From NCBI GenBank assembly GCA_000733355.1, contig JNVV01000039.1:3241-67240 (forward strand): DNA of 64,000 nucleotides, in the 5' to 3' direction. How positions within the stretch are numbered: position 1 is the stretch's first letter; each line of letters opens with the position of its first letter. The stretch is from Falciphora oryzae. Lineage: Eukaryota > Ascomycota > Sordariomycetes > Magnaporthales > Magnaporthaceae. This document shows, in pieces, positions 22,642 to 33,800 of the stretch. The position numbers were made by a program, and so were the translations under genes. The notes under the pieces were generated by a model that was not told the DNA's origin, made no database searches, and worked only from the letters and a program-made list of their open reading frames with translations.

Positions 22642-24312
22642 ATGTCGTTCCTGGAGGACCCGCGGCTGCGCCAGCGGTGGAACCAGATCTCCCACAACGC
22701 CGAGGGCGTGGCCGAGAACGCGGCGGCGGGCATCTGGAAGTTCCAGCACCGCTACATCGGCCCGTGCCTGGCCAACGTCTGCAACTCGCTCGACGCCTGC
22801 ACGGGCGTTTGCCTGGGCGGCGACCGCGAGGAGCGCGCCCGCCGCGCCCGCGAGCGCGAGAGGGGAGCCCGCCGCACCAGGGCCGAGTACAGCTTCGACT
22901 TTTACGACGACTGGGACGACGACGACGACGCGCTCGCAGGCTACGGGTATTACGGCTACCACAGCGATGGAGGTGGCGGAGGCGGTAGCGGTAGTGGCGG
23001 CGGAGGCGGTGGTGGAGGGATCCTGGGTACTGACTGGGATCGCCTGCTGGCGGGCACGGGCGCCTCGTCGCGGAGCCGGCACGGAGGCGCTGGCGCGGCG
23101 GGGGCCGGTGGTGACGTGGTGGACCAGCCGCGGCGCAAGGGCACCATGAACTATGGCACCAGGCGCAAGACGAGCGTGCACGAGGACCCAACCGTTATCC
23201 CCAGCACGTCCACGTTCGGCTTCCTGGGCCGTCTACCCTTCAGGATCGGCGGCACCCTACGGTACAAGCCTAGCGCGGCTAACCTGCAGGACCACCCGGG
23301 AGCCGTCCACCATCACCACAGTAGCGCTGGTGAGCGGCAACCACTGTTAGGCGGCGGTGACGACGATGAAGATCCCGGGGCTGAGTATCACGGTGGCGGC
23401 AGGGAGGGGGAGGTCATATTTCACCGATCCCGATCCGGCAAGGAAGTGGACGAGGACGACGAGCACTACGACCGACATGGCCACCGGCAACGAGGAGCCG
23501 GCGGCGATGGGATATATAACCCAAAAACTAGGAAACGGAGCAGCACGACCGGATCTGGTGCCACGTCGGACTCGTATCGGTCCCGGGGCGACCTCTTCCC
23601 GAGCGACGGGGAAGGGGAGGAAGACGCTGTGCCGCTGGATGACGAGTTCGCGGTAGCCTTGGATCGCGTCACCACCGACGATCGGAGCAGCAGCATTGGT
23701 GGCGGTGCTGGCAGGACGCGGAGCATGAGGAAAGGGAAGAGGCGGGCGGACTCTTTGGGCAACAACTCGCGAGGCGGCGGCGGTGGTAATTACAATCCCG
23801 CCATGATATCGCGTAGCGTGTCGCGGACCACGATCGCGTCCATCGCCACGACTGCGTCATCAACACAGGCCATGGTGTCGTCGCCACTGAAAAGAAGACC
23901 CAGCTCATCCTCGGGCTCGGCGCCTGGCATGGAAGAGACGCGGCAGCAGCAACACCAGCTGCAGCTAACTGGCGCGCTCGAGGATGTAGGGCGCGGGCGG
24001 CATATTGAGGAAAAGGAGGATCCGGTGGAGCACCACCGACCAGCAGCACCATTAGGACATCAGAGCTCTCAGTCCCCCGAGGTCCGCTTTGACGACATCC
24101 CGGAGCCGCCGCCATTTTTACCCAGGGACGGTGATGGCCCGGGACAAGGAGTAGGGGGTACGACAGAGGTCACGACACCTGACCGGTCCACAACAAACAA
24201 TGCCGTGACGGCTGTAACAACGACGGCTACAACAACAGGTCCAGACACAGCGGCTCCAGACAGGACGACGGGCCAAGAGTTCGTCCCCGCCATGCTGCCC
24301 AACTTTCGGTAA
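22642..24312 (+). CDS. Hypothetical Gly/Asp-rich protein, function unknown
   Basis: Single open frame of 556 codons. I do not recognise a domain. Residues 1-55 look globular (MSFLEDPRLRQRW start, with four cysteines at about 47-59, two of them in DACTGVC). Then comes an Arg-rich segment, an aromatic/acidic stretch (YSFDFYDDWDDDDD), a long Gly/Ser run, and a disordered remainder rich in Ser, Arg, Thr, Gly and acidic residues. There is no signal peptide, clear membrane segment or catalytic motif. The start has context GCAAATGTC and follows a purine-rich leader. The well-conserved-looking N-terminus followed by disorder suggests a scaffold or regulatory protein, but that is only inference. The gene is probably real, because the frame stays open for 1.7 kb and codon use matches its neighbours. 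Confidence 0.65.
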   Translation: MSFLEDPRLRQRWNQISHNAEGVAENAAAGIWKFQHRYIGPCLANVCNSLDACTGVCLGGDREERARRARERERGARRTRAEYSFDFYDDWDDDDDALAGYGYYGYHSDGGGGGGSGSGGGGGGGGILGTDWDRLLAGTGASSRSRHGGAGAAGAGGDVVDQPRRKGTMNYGTRRKTSVHEDPTVIPSTSTFGFLGRLPFRIGGTLRYKPSAANLQDHPGAVHHHHSSAGERQPLLGGGDDDEDPGAEYHGGGREGEVIFHRSRSGKEVDEDDEHYDRHGHRQRGAGGDGIYNPKTRKRSSTTGSGATSDSYRSRGDLFPSDGEGEEDAVPLDDEFAVALDRVTTDDRSSSIGGGAGRTRSMRKGKRRADSLGNNSRGGGGGNYNPAMISRSVSRTTIASIATTASSTQAMVSSPLKRRPSSSSGSAPGMEETRQQQHQLQLTGALEDVGRGRHIEEKEDPVEHHRPAAPLGHQSSQSPEVRFDDIPEPPPFLPRDGDGPGQGVGGTTEVTTPDRSTTNNAVTAVTTTATTTGPDTAAPDRTTGQEFVPAMLPNFR

Positions 24313-25016
24313 GGGCCACACGGACGAGATTGATGATGATTACGGCAAGCATTACAGGCGTTGGTGGCTTGGGGATGCTAGATGATGGGATCCATTGCGA
24401 TTTGATACGAGACCTAGATGCTTTGGTTGCCTGCGTTGCTCGCACGGGCACCTACCTACCTAGAGACAGACATTCCAGGCATTATAGCTATAGCAGCCTA
24501 CCTTTTTGGCATTGCGTGTAACAATATTTTATCTTTTTTATTCACTGATCTTTGTTATAGCCTCGATTCTCCTTGGGATGATGATAAGGATCAGTCAATT
24601 CGCTGAAATAGGCAAGGAGCTCGCTTCCCCAGCCTTTTGGCTCTCCTCATTCCGCACGTTCCAGGGGCCGCGGTGGGATTTCAAATGTGCCTCGGCTTCT
24701 TCCCCGCACCTGGGTTGTAACGCTTCAACCCCTGGATCCGAGCAACGAATGCTGTCTCTGAGGATCGTGCTGGTCCAATCCCTGGCAGCACTTATACATT
24801 GCCAGCCGGGATCACCTCGATATAAATCTCGGAGGCCGTGATCTTATTTCTCTTCACATTGTGTATTTTATGTTGTGTCGCCCAGCTCCATCCCTTTACT
24901 CATAACGATCTCATCCTCGATCAAGGCTCAGAAGTCCCACTACTTGCATCACCAATTCATCTCACATTGACGCGACCTTCATAAGAGCCAACAAAGGGGG
25001 GGAAACCAGAGACAAA
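24313..25016. other. Intergenic region, no gene seen
   Basis: 0.7 kb with AT-rich patches (about 24520-24600). It presumably holds the 3' UTR of the preceding gene and the promoter of the nitronate monooxygenase gene. Confidence 0.5.
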
Positions 25017-26075
25017 ATGGCGGGCCCCATCACGACGCCGCTCACGGAGCTCCTGGGGATCAAGCACCCGATAATCCTGGCCGGCATGGCGCGCGTGTCG
25101 GGCGGCGAGCTCGCGGCGGCCGTGTCCAACGCGGGCGGGCTGGGCGTCATCGGCGGCTTCATGTACACGCCCGACCAGCTGCGCGAGATCGTGGCCGAGC
25201 TGAAAGCCAACCTGGCCTCGCCCGACCTGCCGTTCGGCATCGACCTGGCGCTCCCCCAGATCGGCGGGTCCGCGCGCAAGACGAACCACGACTACACGGG
25301 CGGCAAGCTCGACGAGCTCATTGATATTACTATCGAGTCGGGCGCCAGGCTGTTCGTGTCGGCGGTCGGCGTGCCGCCTAAAGAGGTCATCGAGCGCCTG
25401 CACAAGGCGGGCGTGCTGGTCATGAACATGGTCGGGCACCCCAAGCACGCGGTCAAGGCGCTCGAGCTCGGCGTCGACCTGGTCTGCGCGCAGGGCGGGG
25501 AGGGGGGCGGGCACACGGGCGACATCGCGAGCAGCGTGCTGATCCCCGCAGTCGTGGACGTGGCGCGGCGGTACAAGCCCGCGTCCCTGGGTGGGCAGCA
25601 GACGGCGCTGGTGGTGGCGGCTGGCGGCATCGGCGACGGCAGGGGGCTGGCGGCCAGCCTGATGCAGGGCGCGGCGGGGGTCTGGGTGGGCACGCGGTTC
25701 GTGGCGGCGGCCGAGGCGGCGGGCAGCGACGAGCACAAGGAGGCGGTGGTCAGCTGCGGGCCGGACGGGACCGAGCGGACGCTGGTGCTGAGCGGGCGGC
25801 CGCTGCGGATGAAGACCAACGACTACATACGGAGGTGGCACGCGAGGCCGGACAGGATCAGGGAGCTGTGTGACCAGGGGGTTGTGCCGATAGAGCACGA
25901 CCTCGAGGAGGGGGTGGAGGACATCGACCCGCCGCACCTGATGGGCCAGGTCGCGGGCAACATCGATAAGGTCCAGCCGGCGGGGGAGATTGTGGACGAG
26001 ATGGTGGCCGGGGCGGTCGAGATGATCAAGCTGGGCGGGTCGTACCTGTCGTCGGGGGCCAAGAGCAGGCTGTAG
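25017..26075 (+). CDS. Nitronate monooxygenase (2-nitropropane dioxygenase type), peroxisomal tag
   Basis: Single exon, 352 residues. The enzyme is an FMN-dependent TIM-barrel oxidase that oxidises alkyl nitronates such as propionate-3-nitronate. The fungal prototype is from Neurospora crassa. Visible signatures are PIILAGMARVSG near the N-terminus, GGLGVIGG (40-47), and GGEGGGHTG (160-168), whose H166 matches the catalytic-base histidine of the family. AAGGIGDGRG is the phosphate-binding loop. The protein ends SRL, a peroxisome targeting signal type 1, which fits a flavin oxidase making reactive oxygen. The first ATG (context AAAATGGCG) gives the family N-terminus. The dense GC is typical of neighbouring genes. 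Exact substrate is unproven. Confidence 0.9.
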   Translation: MAGPITTPLTELLGIKHPIILAGMARVSGGELAAAVSNAGGLGVIGGFMYTPDQLREIVAELKANLASPDLPFGIDLALPQIGGSARKTNHDYTGGKLDELIDITIESGARLFVSAVGVPPKEVIERLHKAGVLVMNMVGHPKHAVKALELGVDLVCAQGGEGGGHTGDIASSVLIPAVVDVARRYKPASLGGQQTALVVAAGGIGDGRGLAASLMQGAAGVWVGTRFVAAAEAAGSDEHKEAVVSCGPDGTERTLVLSGRPLRMKTNDYIRRWHARPDRIRELCDQGVVPIEHDLEEGVEDIDPPHLMGQVAGNIDKVQPAGEIVDEMVAGAVEMIKLGGSYLSSGAKSRL

Positions 26076-27337
26076 TGTGTGGATGGCTTCGTTTTGAGGG
26101 AGGAGTAGGGATGCATAATGTACCGTGCCCAAAACACCGTGCCGTGTCGGCGAGGCTCGCCTGCCTGTGTCCCCTAACCGCCAACACAATTCATACTGTG
26201 TGCTCTCTCGCTACACACATCGACGGGCAGGATTCACCAATGCAAGCCACGCTCGCCGCAAGCCGTGAAAACAGACCACAATCCCCGACGGTTCGGTTCC
26301 AGGGCGCGGAACGTCTCTCGCCGGCGCGTGCCAGCTCAGCCCAGCCGTTGGTTCTTGCGCCTGCATGCTGACTAGCCTGCCTTTCACCGTAAGGGTGTTC
26401 TCGAAAAGAAAAAGTCGCCACCCGGAAGAAACGGCAAAAGGACTGCAGAGCATCCCTCCATTTGCCCATCGCTCCCCCTTTAGCGCTAATGTATTCCGTA
26501 TTCCGCGCTACCCAGAAAGGCTACACAAGTACACAAGGCACGCCGGATCACGCACCTAGGTCCCCCCTTTGCCCCTCAGCCGCAGATCGCCATGGGCCAT
26601 TGTGCTATCTCTCAACCAACCGCGGCCACACCATACCACCTCGTGGCAACGCGCCATGGCTGCACCCTGAGGAAAGACCCTCATCGATGGTGTCGCTTCA
26701 GCTTCCTCTTTAGGTCCACTAGATCGTGGTCTAGACGGCCGGAGAAGACGGCCCCTGGGAGGTGTTTGTCTTGGAATTCGGGGATGGACGGGAGGGAGCT
26801 GGACACTGTAAGGTAGCTTAGAATAGCCATAAGATCGGCAACTGTCCCCCCACACCCATTGAATCCAATGCAAAGGGTCCTTGCTGATGCTGCTGAAGAT
26901 TTTTCCTGTTTGTGTTTTGAAAACCCCCATATTGCCCTGTTAGGCTGGTGGACTGTAGTTGTGCGGGCTCGTTCCTGCTACCGCTCTTCTCTCCCTTTTT
27001 GCATTGCATTATCTTTCCTCGAGTCGTTCATCTTGATTGAGTTTCGCCTTCACGGCTGCAATTGGTCACAATTGGTCACTCTTTTCCATTTTTGGGGCCC
27101 TGGCCAAGGAGTGTTCCCCTTCCAAGCACCATCTCCCTCGGCTCCGCGGCCGGCATTGAGTCGGGGCAGAGACTGCCGGCTCACGACCATCCCCTTAAGT
27201 GCCGTTAGACGGCGGAGTGCAGATCTTTCCCCCCAGCCAACCACGTATTTTTACCAAAGATAAATTCAGGGATTCTTTTCCTATTTCAACCACCCTTTTC
27301 TCGTTTGGGTCTCCGCCGTCTAACGGCACTTAAGGGG
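26076..27337. other. Intergenic region with inverted repeat at its right end
   Basis: 1.26 kb. No domain-bearing frame. Pyrimidine-rich stretches at about 26970-27080 look promoter-like. The right end contains a 31 bp perfect inverted repeat described separately. Confidence 0.5.
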
Positions 27338-27341
27338 ATGG
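27187..27341. repeat. 31 bp perfect inverted repeat, 93-base loop
   Basis: Bases 27187-27217 are the exact reverse complement of 27311-27341, separated by 93 bases. No flanking duplication is evident. The right arm contains the ATG of the downstream 2EXR-domain gene (27338-27340). An mRNA starting upstream of 27187 would fold into a very stable stem that buries its own start codon. Confidence 0.95.
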
Positions 27342-28543
27342 CCACAGCTATGGCCATGCCCGTGGCGCCCTCGCCCGCCAGCAGCACCACCACAATTATT
27401 ACCGCCAATAATACCGATAACAGCACCAACACGCCCGACACTGACAGCACCGTCACGGCGTTGATGCAGGCCGCACTGGGCACGCTCGGCAACCGGTCGC
27501 GCGAGGTGGCGGCCTCGCTGCGCCTGCAGCGCGACATCATCGTCGACGGCTGGGTCGACCGGTTCGCCGACCTGGCCGAGCAGTACATGGAGGACAAGCG
27601 CCAGGTCCGCGCCCACATCCGCCGCGCCCGCCACTCGCTGGCTGACCGCCTGGAGCGCAAGCAGAAGAAGAAGAAGGCGGGCGGCTGCGACTCGTTCCCG
27701 CAGTTCGCCCGCCTGCCCGCCGAGATCCGCCTGCAGATCTGGGAGGAGGCGCTGCCGGGCGCCAGGGCCGTCATGCTGCGCGCCCCCTACACGGCCTCGG
27801 ACGCGCTGCGCGACGGGCTCAAGTTCCTGCCGCGCTTGGTGCGGGGGAGGAGGAGCCGCAGTGCCGGCGGCGGCACGAGGAGTAGCGACGATGCCAACAA
27901 CAACGACGAGGACGAGGAGGAGGACGGCAGCAGCAGCAATCAAGACAGCACCCGCACCGCCGGCTGGACCAGCCCGACGCCGCCCCCGGCAATGCTCCAC
28001 GCCTGCAGCGAGTCCCGCGCCGTGGCGCTCCAGCGCTACTCGCTCGTGTTCGCGACGACCGACGACGACGGCGGCGGGCGCATCTACGCGGACCTCTCGC
28101 GCGACGTCGTCTGCCTGTCGAGCGGCGAGGTCAACAACGCGCACTGCGAGGCGCTCTGGCGGCGGACGCGGGACCTGGGCCGGGTGCGGCACCTGGCCGT
28201 GGCGGCGCCGGCGTGCTGGGGCTCGTGGAGCAGCCACTACGGCGCCGGGTTCGCGCACCGCCTGCCGCCCGCCGACCTGATCGGGGCCGCCGGGTTCGCG
28301 GCGCTCGAGGACGTCGTCATGGTGCGCTCCGTCCGCTGGCAGTACGGGCGCCTGCCGCGGGGCGCGCGGCTGGACTTTGGGAAGTGGGCGGGAAGGGAGG
28401 AGGCCGACGAGGGCCTGTCGAGGTACCACACCAGGTGGCGCGACGGCGTCATGGCAATCAGGCACGGGAGGAGGAAGTCGTCGGACCAGACGGGTCCGGA
28501 GCCTCAGCAGCAGCAGCAGCAGCAGGGCGACAATGGATCATGA
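27338..28543 (+). CDS. 2EXR-domain protein, function unknown
   Basis: Single exon, 401 residues from the ATG at 27338. An alternative near-cognate frame opens at 27305 with TTG and is not favoured. After a Thr/Asn/Ser-rich N-terminus and an Arg/Lys-rich helix come residues about 118-135, FPQFARLPAEIRLQIWEEAL, the signature opening of the fungal 2EXR family (F.LP.EIR..IW). It continues with a block reading MLHACSESRAVALQRY and a hydrophobic core ending in ADLSRDVVCL. An Asp/Glu/Ser insert and a Gln run near the C-terminus are low complexity. The biochemical role of 2EXR proteins is not known. The start codon lies in the arm of a perfect inverted repeat, which may affect translation. Confidence 0.75.
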   Translation: MATAMAMPVAPSPASSTTTIITANNTDNSTNTPDTDSTVTALMQAALGTLGNRSREVAASLRLQRDIIVDGWVDRFADLAEQYMEDKRQVRAHIRRARHSLADRLERKQKKKKAGGCDSFPQFARLPAEIRLQIWEEALPGARAVMLRAPYTASDALRDGLKFLPRLVRGRRSRSAGGGTRSSDDANNNDEDEEEDGSSSNQDSTRTAGWTSPTPPPAMLHACSESRAVALQRYSLVFATTDDDGGGRIYADLSRDVVCLSSGEVNNAHCEALWRRTRDLGRVRHLAVAAPACWGSWSSHYGAGFAHRLPPADLIGAAGFAALEDVVMVRSVRWQYGRLPRGARLDFGKWAGREEADEGLSRYHTRWRDGVMAIRHGRRKSSDQTGPEPQQQQQQQGDNGS

Positions 28544-29311
28544 TATCAAGACCAATGATCGACATGAGGGAAGGCAAAACAGTTTACTATATTTTATCTG
28601 TTCTCGTTTTGTCTTTCCATGTTCTGTTATTAGCGTTTTGTGTAACAGGGGACCGCTTCATCTCATTTCGGCTTGTCGGAATTTAGTTGTCGCCGGCGTA
28701 AATACGTAGACCAGACGGGCCGTAGAGGTAAACGATATTCGATCTAGACAGACAATGGATGGATGCTTCCATGATGGATTGAGATGAAGCCTCTCGAAAA
28801 GGGTGTCAATGGCTCGGAGACACGACCGCCGTCGCACGTGACTGAACTAAAGCTGACAACTCTGGGGCAGGCAATTGAGCCACCGAAACAGCCCTGCCAT
28901 TGACGGGCGGGTAGTGCAAGCTGGCAACAACGCACGGCCCAAACCGCGGGCCTCCTCGTTCAACGCCAGCACTGCAGCTGGCCGCACGCACAAATCCACA
29001 TGCCAAACTGCCGCCGGTAAACCCACCTTCGAAACCAACGGCCCCCTTCCCTGTCGCGGCTCCGAATGACCATAGACATACTCCAAACTATACTTGAACC
29101 TACCTCTTTTCATCGCCATCCTCTCAAGATTGCGTTTGCCTCAAAGGCCCCGACAAACCTGACGACCTCATCTGTTTGCGTCCTGTCATCCATCGACCGC
29201 ATCGCCATCCGTCATCGTCCTCGCCCTCCCCTCGGAGCAATAAGCAGCCCCCGCTGCTGAGCCGGCACGACTCCTGATCTTCCTCCTTCCGCGAACCCTT
29301 CCACAGACACG
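28544..29311. other. Intergenic region, no gene seen
   Basis: 0.77 kb between two genes on the same strand. AT-rich near 28570-28680 (likely 3' UTR), then a pyrimidine-rich stretch before the Ubc6 start. No gene is supported. Confidence 0.5.
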
Positions 29312-30291
29312 ATGGCGACGGCAAAGTTCAACTCGAAATCTCCCACCATCAGACGCATAAGTAAGCCGGCTCCCGTCCTCGGTTTCCCGAATAACCAACA
29401 CTAACCCAACCCTCCAACCAAACCCCAGTGCGCGAAGCCCAGGAGCTCTCCGCCTCGCCCTCGCCCGACTACACAGCGACCCCTCTCGAGTCGGACCTGT
29501 TCGAGTGGCACTTCACCCTCAAGGGTCCCCCCGACTCCGTCTACGCCGACGGCCTGTACCACGGCCGCATCGTCCTCCCGCCCACCTACCCGCTGCGGCC
29601 CCCCTCCTTCCGCTTCGTCACCCCGTCCGGCCGCTTCGAGGCCAACCGCGAGATCTGCCTGAGCATCTCGGGCCACCACGAGGAGACCTGGCAGCCCGCC
29701 TGGGGCGTCCGCACCGCCCTCGTCGCCCTCCGCTCCTTCATGGAGACGGACCCGCGAGGCCAGCTCGGCGGGCTCGAGACCACCGACGCCGTCCGCCGCC
29801 GGCTCGCGGCCGAGTCGCGCGCCTTCCGCTGCGCGGCGTGCGGCGGCCGGTCCAACGCAGAAATCATCGCAGAGGCCGAGACCGCCGCCGCGGAGCACGC
29901 CGGCGGCGCTGCTGCCGCTGCCGAGGTCGAGGTCCCCGCCGAGCTGAAGATGGGCTGGCGTGATGAGATGGTCAAGAAGCCCGCGCCTGCGGCGGCGGCG
30001 CCTGAGGATCCAGAGGTGGCGGAGCTGGCCGAGGGGTTCGTCCAGACTGTCATGCCGCAGCCCCAGCCAGCCGCGCCCGCGCCGCAACAGCCCCAGCCCA
30101 CCAGGACCGTGCCCCTGGCCCCCATCCACCGCCCACAGCGGCCAGTAGCAGCAGCAGGCGCGCCATTAGCCCAGGCGGCGCGGGGCCAGTATAGGACGTC
30201 CGCCGACGGCGTGCCTGTCTGGGTCGATAGGGCCATCGCCGTCGTCAGCGTCATGCTCGTCGCCATGTTCCTCAAGGTCTTGATGGTCTGA
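29312..30291 (+). CDS. UBC6: Ubiquitin-conjugating enzyme E2, Ubc6/UBE2J type (tail-anchored)
   Basis: Two exons (29312-29360, 29429-30291; intron 68 nt), 303 residues. The enzyme carries ubiquitin for ER-associated degradation and is held in the ER membrane by a C-terminal tail. The catalytic domain spans about residues 10-150: YHGRIVLPPTYPLRPPSF, then TPSGRFE where most E2s have the HPN motif, then the active cysteine C93 in NREICLSIS. GHHEETWQPAWGVRTAL is diagnostic of the Ubc6/UBE2J group. A Pro/Ala-rich linker follows. The last 20 residues form one hydrophobic helix ending LKVLMV, the tail anchor. The short first exon supplies MATAKFNSKSPTIRRI. The gene is convergent with the TFIIIC subunit gene. 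Confidence 0.93.
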
Positions 30292-30883
30292 GGGAGCGGT
30301 GGCCTTCGGGCGCGAGTTTGGGCATTTCGTCACTTACTCTTTACTGTACCTTTTTTTTTTTTTTTTGGTTTATTCCATCTTTAGTGGCACATTTTCTTCT
30401 GACATTATTCTACGGGTCATAAAGGCGTTTGGGGGGGTTTGTCAGCGAGTCTTATGGCGTTAAAAGGGGTGGGAACTTTGGGCACATTCTTGGAATCACA
30501 ACAGCCCCTGAACACCAGGCAGGGGAGGAGAGGATGGACTACGCTTTGTGGATATCAATCACATAAAATCGACATATAGTAGCCCTCACTGTCTCGAAAA
30601 TCGCAATTCACAACGTCCAGGCCTATACAACTACAGAGCAGTACATGTAGTAAAAATATCCTACAGGCATTCTCCGCTATTACTCTGGTCTGGCCGAGTC
30701 CGAAACTCCAAACGGGCGATCCATCCCGATATTAGTGTAGTTTGCCCTTTACGGGAAAGTGAAGAGGGGAGTGAAAAGGAAAGGACAGGACAGGAAAGAA
30801 AAGTGCAGTAAGCCCCTAGAAATCTACATGAGAGTACGACAATGCCGGCTTCTTCTTCGTACACCCGATCATGGTCTTCACTC
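30292..30883. other. Convergent 3' intergenic region
   Basis: 0.6 kb between the stop codons of the Ubc6-like and TFIIIC genes, with a T-tract at about 30351-30366. No gene is supported. Confidence 0.5.
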
Positions 30884-33800
30884 TCACGTCGTAGACGGCG
30901 CCACCTCCACATGGCCACCATCCGCCTCAGCTTCAGGGCCACAGGCGCCGGCATTACCGGTCTCGAACAGCCGGGCCACGGCCAGCCACCACCACTCCTC
31001 GACACAGACACCACCGCCACCGCCGCCGACCAGCTCGCCGAGGATGCCGACCCGCAGGCCCCAGTCCATGACGGCCTGCACGTCAAAGGGCTCGGTGAGC
31101 GGCTTGAGTGCCTCGCTCGTGCGCTCCGCGTCCATGGAGCCCCTCGTGGCCAGCGCGAAGAAGACGGCCCCTGCGACCGCGGCCCAGCGGCCCGCGTCGG
31201 GGCGCGCCAGAAAGTCGCACCACGTCGGCAGCTCGCCGCGCGGCCCGGCGCCGGGCGGCGGCGTGCGGCCCGCCGTGGCCAGGACGGGGATGTCGTCGTC
31301 GCAGACGTAGCGGCCCGTGGGCACGACGCGGAGGCCAAAGGTGTAGAGGTCCTTTGAGTACTTGCGCGTCTCGTAGTTGCCCGGCTCGAAGCCCATGGGG
31401 ATGTCGGGGGCGCCGACGGGCTCGACGCGGACGCGGCCGTTGGCCTGCAGGTTGAAGATGGCCATGACGGCGCCGTCGTCGGGCGCGTAGGGGAAGTCCA
31501 TGGCCCCGCCGCCGCTGCGGAACAGGGCGTCGAGCCGGCGCTTGTAGGCGGCGGCCTGCACGAACTTGCTCGCCTGTGATGACTTCTTGAGCGTCTCGGA
31601 GAAGTGCTTGGTGTACCTGTACGGCCGGCCGCTCCGGAAGGCCGAGGCTTTGCTCTTGCAGATGACGCGCCGAACCTGGAGCTGGAAGATGACGTTCTCG
31701 AGGAGCCGACCGAGTTCCTCGTCGCTCTCGATGCCTAGTGTCTGTACCTTGTCCTTGATCGAGGTGGGCGAGTACAGCTCACGCGGGGTCGAGCACAGGG
31801 CGCGGATCCAGGTGGTTGCGATCATCTCCTCCACCGACGGCGACAGCCGTCGCTTGTCGCTGCGCGCCACGGCTGGTATAGTTGCCGGCTCCGACGTAGC
31901 GTCCTGGAACCTCTTCCAGACCGAGCGCTGGAAGTGGAAGTACGTGTCGCGCCACTCGAGTGGCTTGTAGGCCGTCTCATTGACCAGATAGTCCTGCTCC
32001 AGGCGGCTTCTCGTTGCTGGGAGTCGGACGACCTGCCGAATCACCGTCGTGACGGTCCACCTGACAAGGCCCCTCCAGTCGTAGGCCAGCACATCGTCAT
32101 AGTTCAGGGGCGGGAGCTCCTCTCTCTCGTATGCGGCGAGGTATGCGTCTTGAAACTTCTCCGTCGTCACCTCGATGTAGTAGCCCCTCACCTTCCTGGC
32201 CTCGGTCCAGAACTTCCTCAGGGCCGAGAGTCGCGTATCCGGGAACAACCGCATCATGACTCCCCAGTCAATGGTCTTGTCGACGCCGCCCAGAAGGGTC
32301 CTAACCACGACAAAGGCGGCAATGCGAGTATCGTGGGTTGACCAGTCGATATCGTCAGACACCACGGCCTGATTCTCAAAGTAGTCCTCTTGGGCGTGCG
32401 GAAACGCCGATAGCTCCCGAACCTTCTTGAACTGTGGCACCCTATGAAGCCTTGCGCCCCGGGGACGCCGGCCACCACTATAGCCTCTGGCCCGGTGCTC
32501 GCCCTCAAAGGCGCCTCCATGGCTGTGGCCGACAGGGCCGACAGGGCCGAGCCGGCCCCGCGCGCCGCCCCTGCTGCCGCCTCTCCCCATGCCACCGCCC
32601 CTTCCGCCGCGTCCACGTCGCTGTGAGAAGAGAAGATGGTGATGCCTGATGCCCGTGGCAGACCTTTCGTATCGCTCGACTTCTTCCAACAGAGTAAAGT
32701 AGGGCAGGGAGTTGATGGTGAACTGGCTACTCTGGACCCATTTCAGACCGCTTTGATCTGGTTTTGGAAGGCTCTGGTCCACCTTCATGACGCCAGGGTT
32801 GACGGTAAAGTTGAGGAACTTATAATCGGGGGCTAGGCTGGATGACTGGAGGAGATACGACACATCCTCCGTAAGCTCCCATTCGCGACAGGACTCGACA
32901 TGCCAAGCAAATTCGGCCCAGTAGGGATCGCGCCATTCGTCAAGCTTGTACTTGTCCTTGTGGGGCATCTCTTCCAAGTCTCCTGGCATGTGCTGCGAGA
33001 GAACGAGCTTCTTGTCGGGCTCATAGTCATTTTGCATGGTAAAACTTCCGTTATTGTCACGGAAGTAAGCCTCATCGAGAGCTGGCCAGCTTTTTTCCAA
33101 GTCGGCCAGACCCTGGAGCGATATAAGATCAGCAAAGGAGCACTGAACAGTATCCCTTGCCAGGTCAGGTGAAAAAGCTGCAGCCGCGGAGGCAGCATCG
33201 GCTTCTGTGGATTCTTCGCGGATCTGAGCACTAGGAGAGCCGTCATCAGGAGTAGAATCGTTGCCCGAAGTCGATTCCGAATCAGTCTCGTAATCACCTT
33301 GCGAGAGGCCCGATATAGACAGTGGCGGCAAAAACCGAACTGGCGGCATGCAGACAACCTCCTTGGTGGCACCATAGCAGGCGAAAAATGATCGAGGCAG
33401 GGTGTCGAGCCCTGGATTTTTTGAATGCTCGAGCCGCCGGTATTTTCGTGGCCGCGAGTCCGGTAGCAACCTCCGACGTCGACGGCCTAGGCCCACACCC
33501 GAAAGGCGGACAAGTCGGGAGGCGAGCCAGGCACTCCTGTCGCCTGGGCCATCAGTTGCTCCCATGGACAATCTGCTGCTCCAATCAATAGGTCCGGTCT
33601 CATCGGGCTCGTGGTCCGAGAGCTCCTGGCGGACGAGACGGACGGTCCTAGCCACTTCGTAGAACGGAGCCTTCAGGACCTCGACCTCCCCGGGTAGCTT
33701 TCTCTTGGACCGACCGTTCATGCGCGCAATCTCCTCTTGGATTTTAACCCCGAGCATAGCCCTAACTTCTGGAGAAGGCGCAAACAGCGGCGGAACATAG

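Noticed and set aside
24957..26189. 410-codon minus-strand frame over the nitronate monooxygenase gene
   Set aside because: Shadow of a GC-rich gene: Arg/His/Pro/Leu-rich translation without domain.
27320..28465. 381-codon minus-strand frame over the 2EXR gene
   Set aside because: Antisense shadow with Arg/Ala/Pro-rich composition; the plus frame has a recognisable 2EXR motif.
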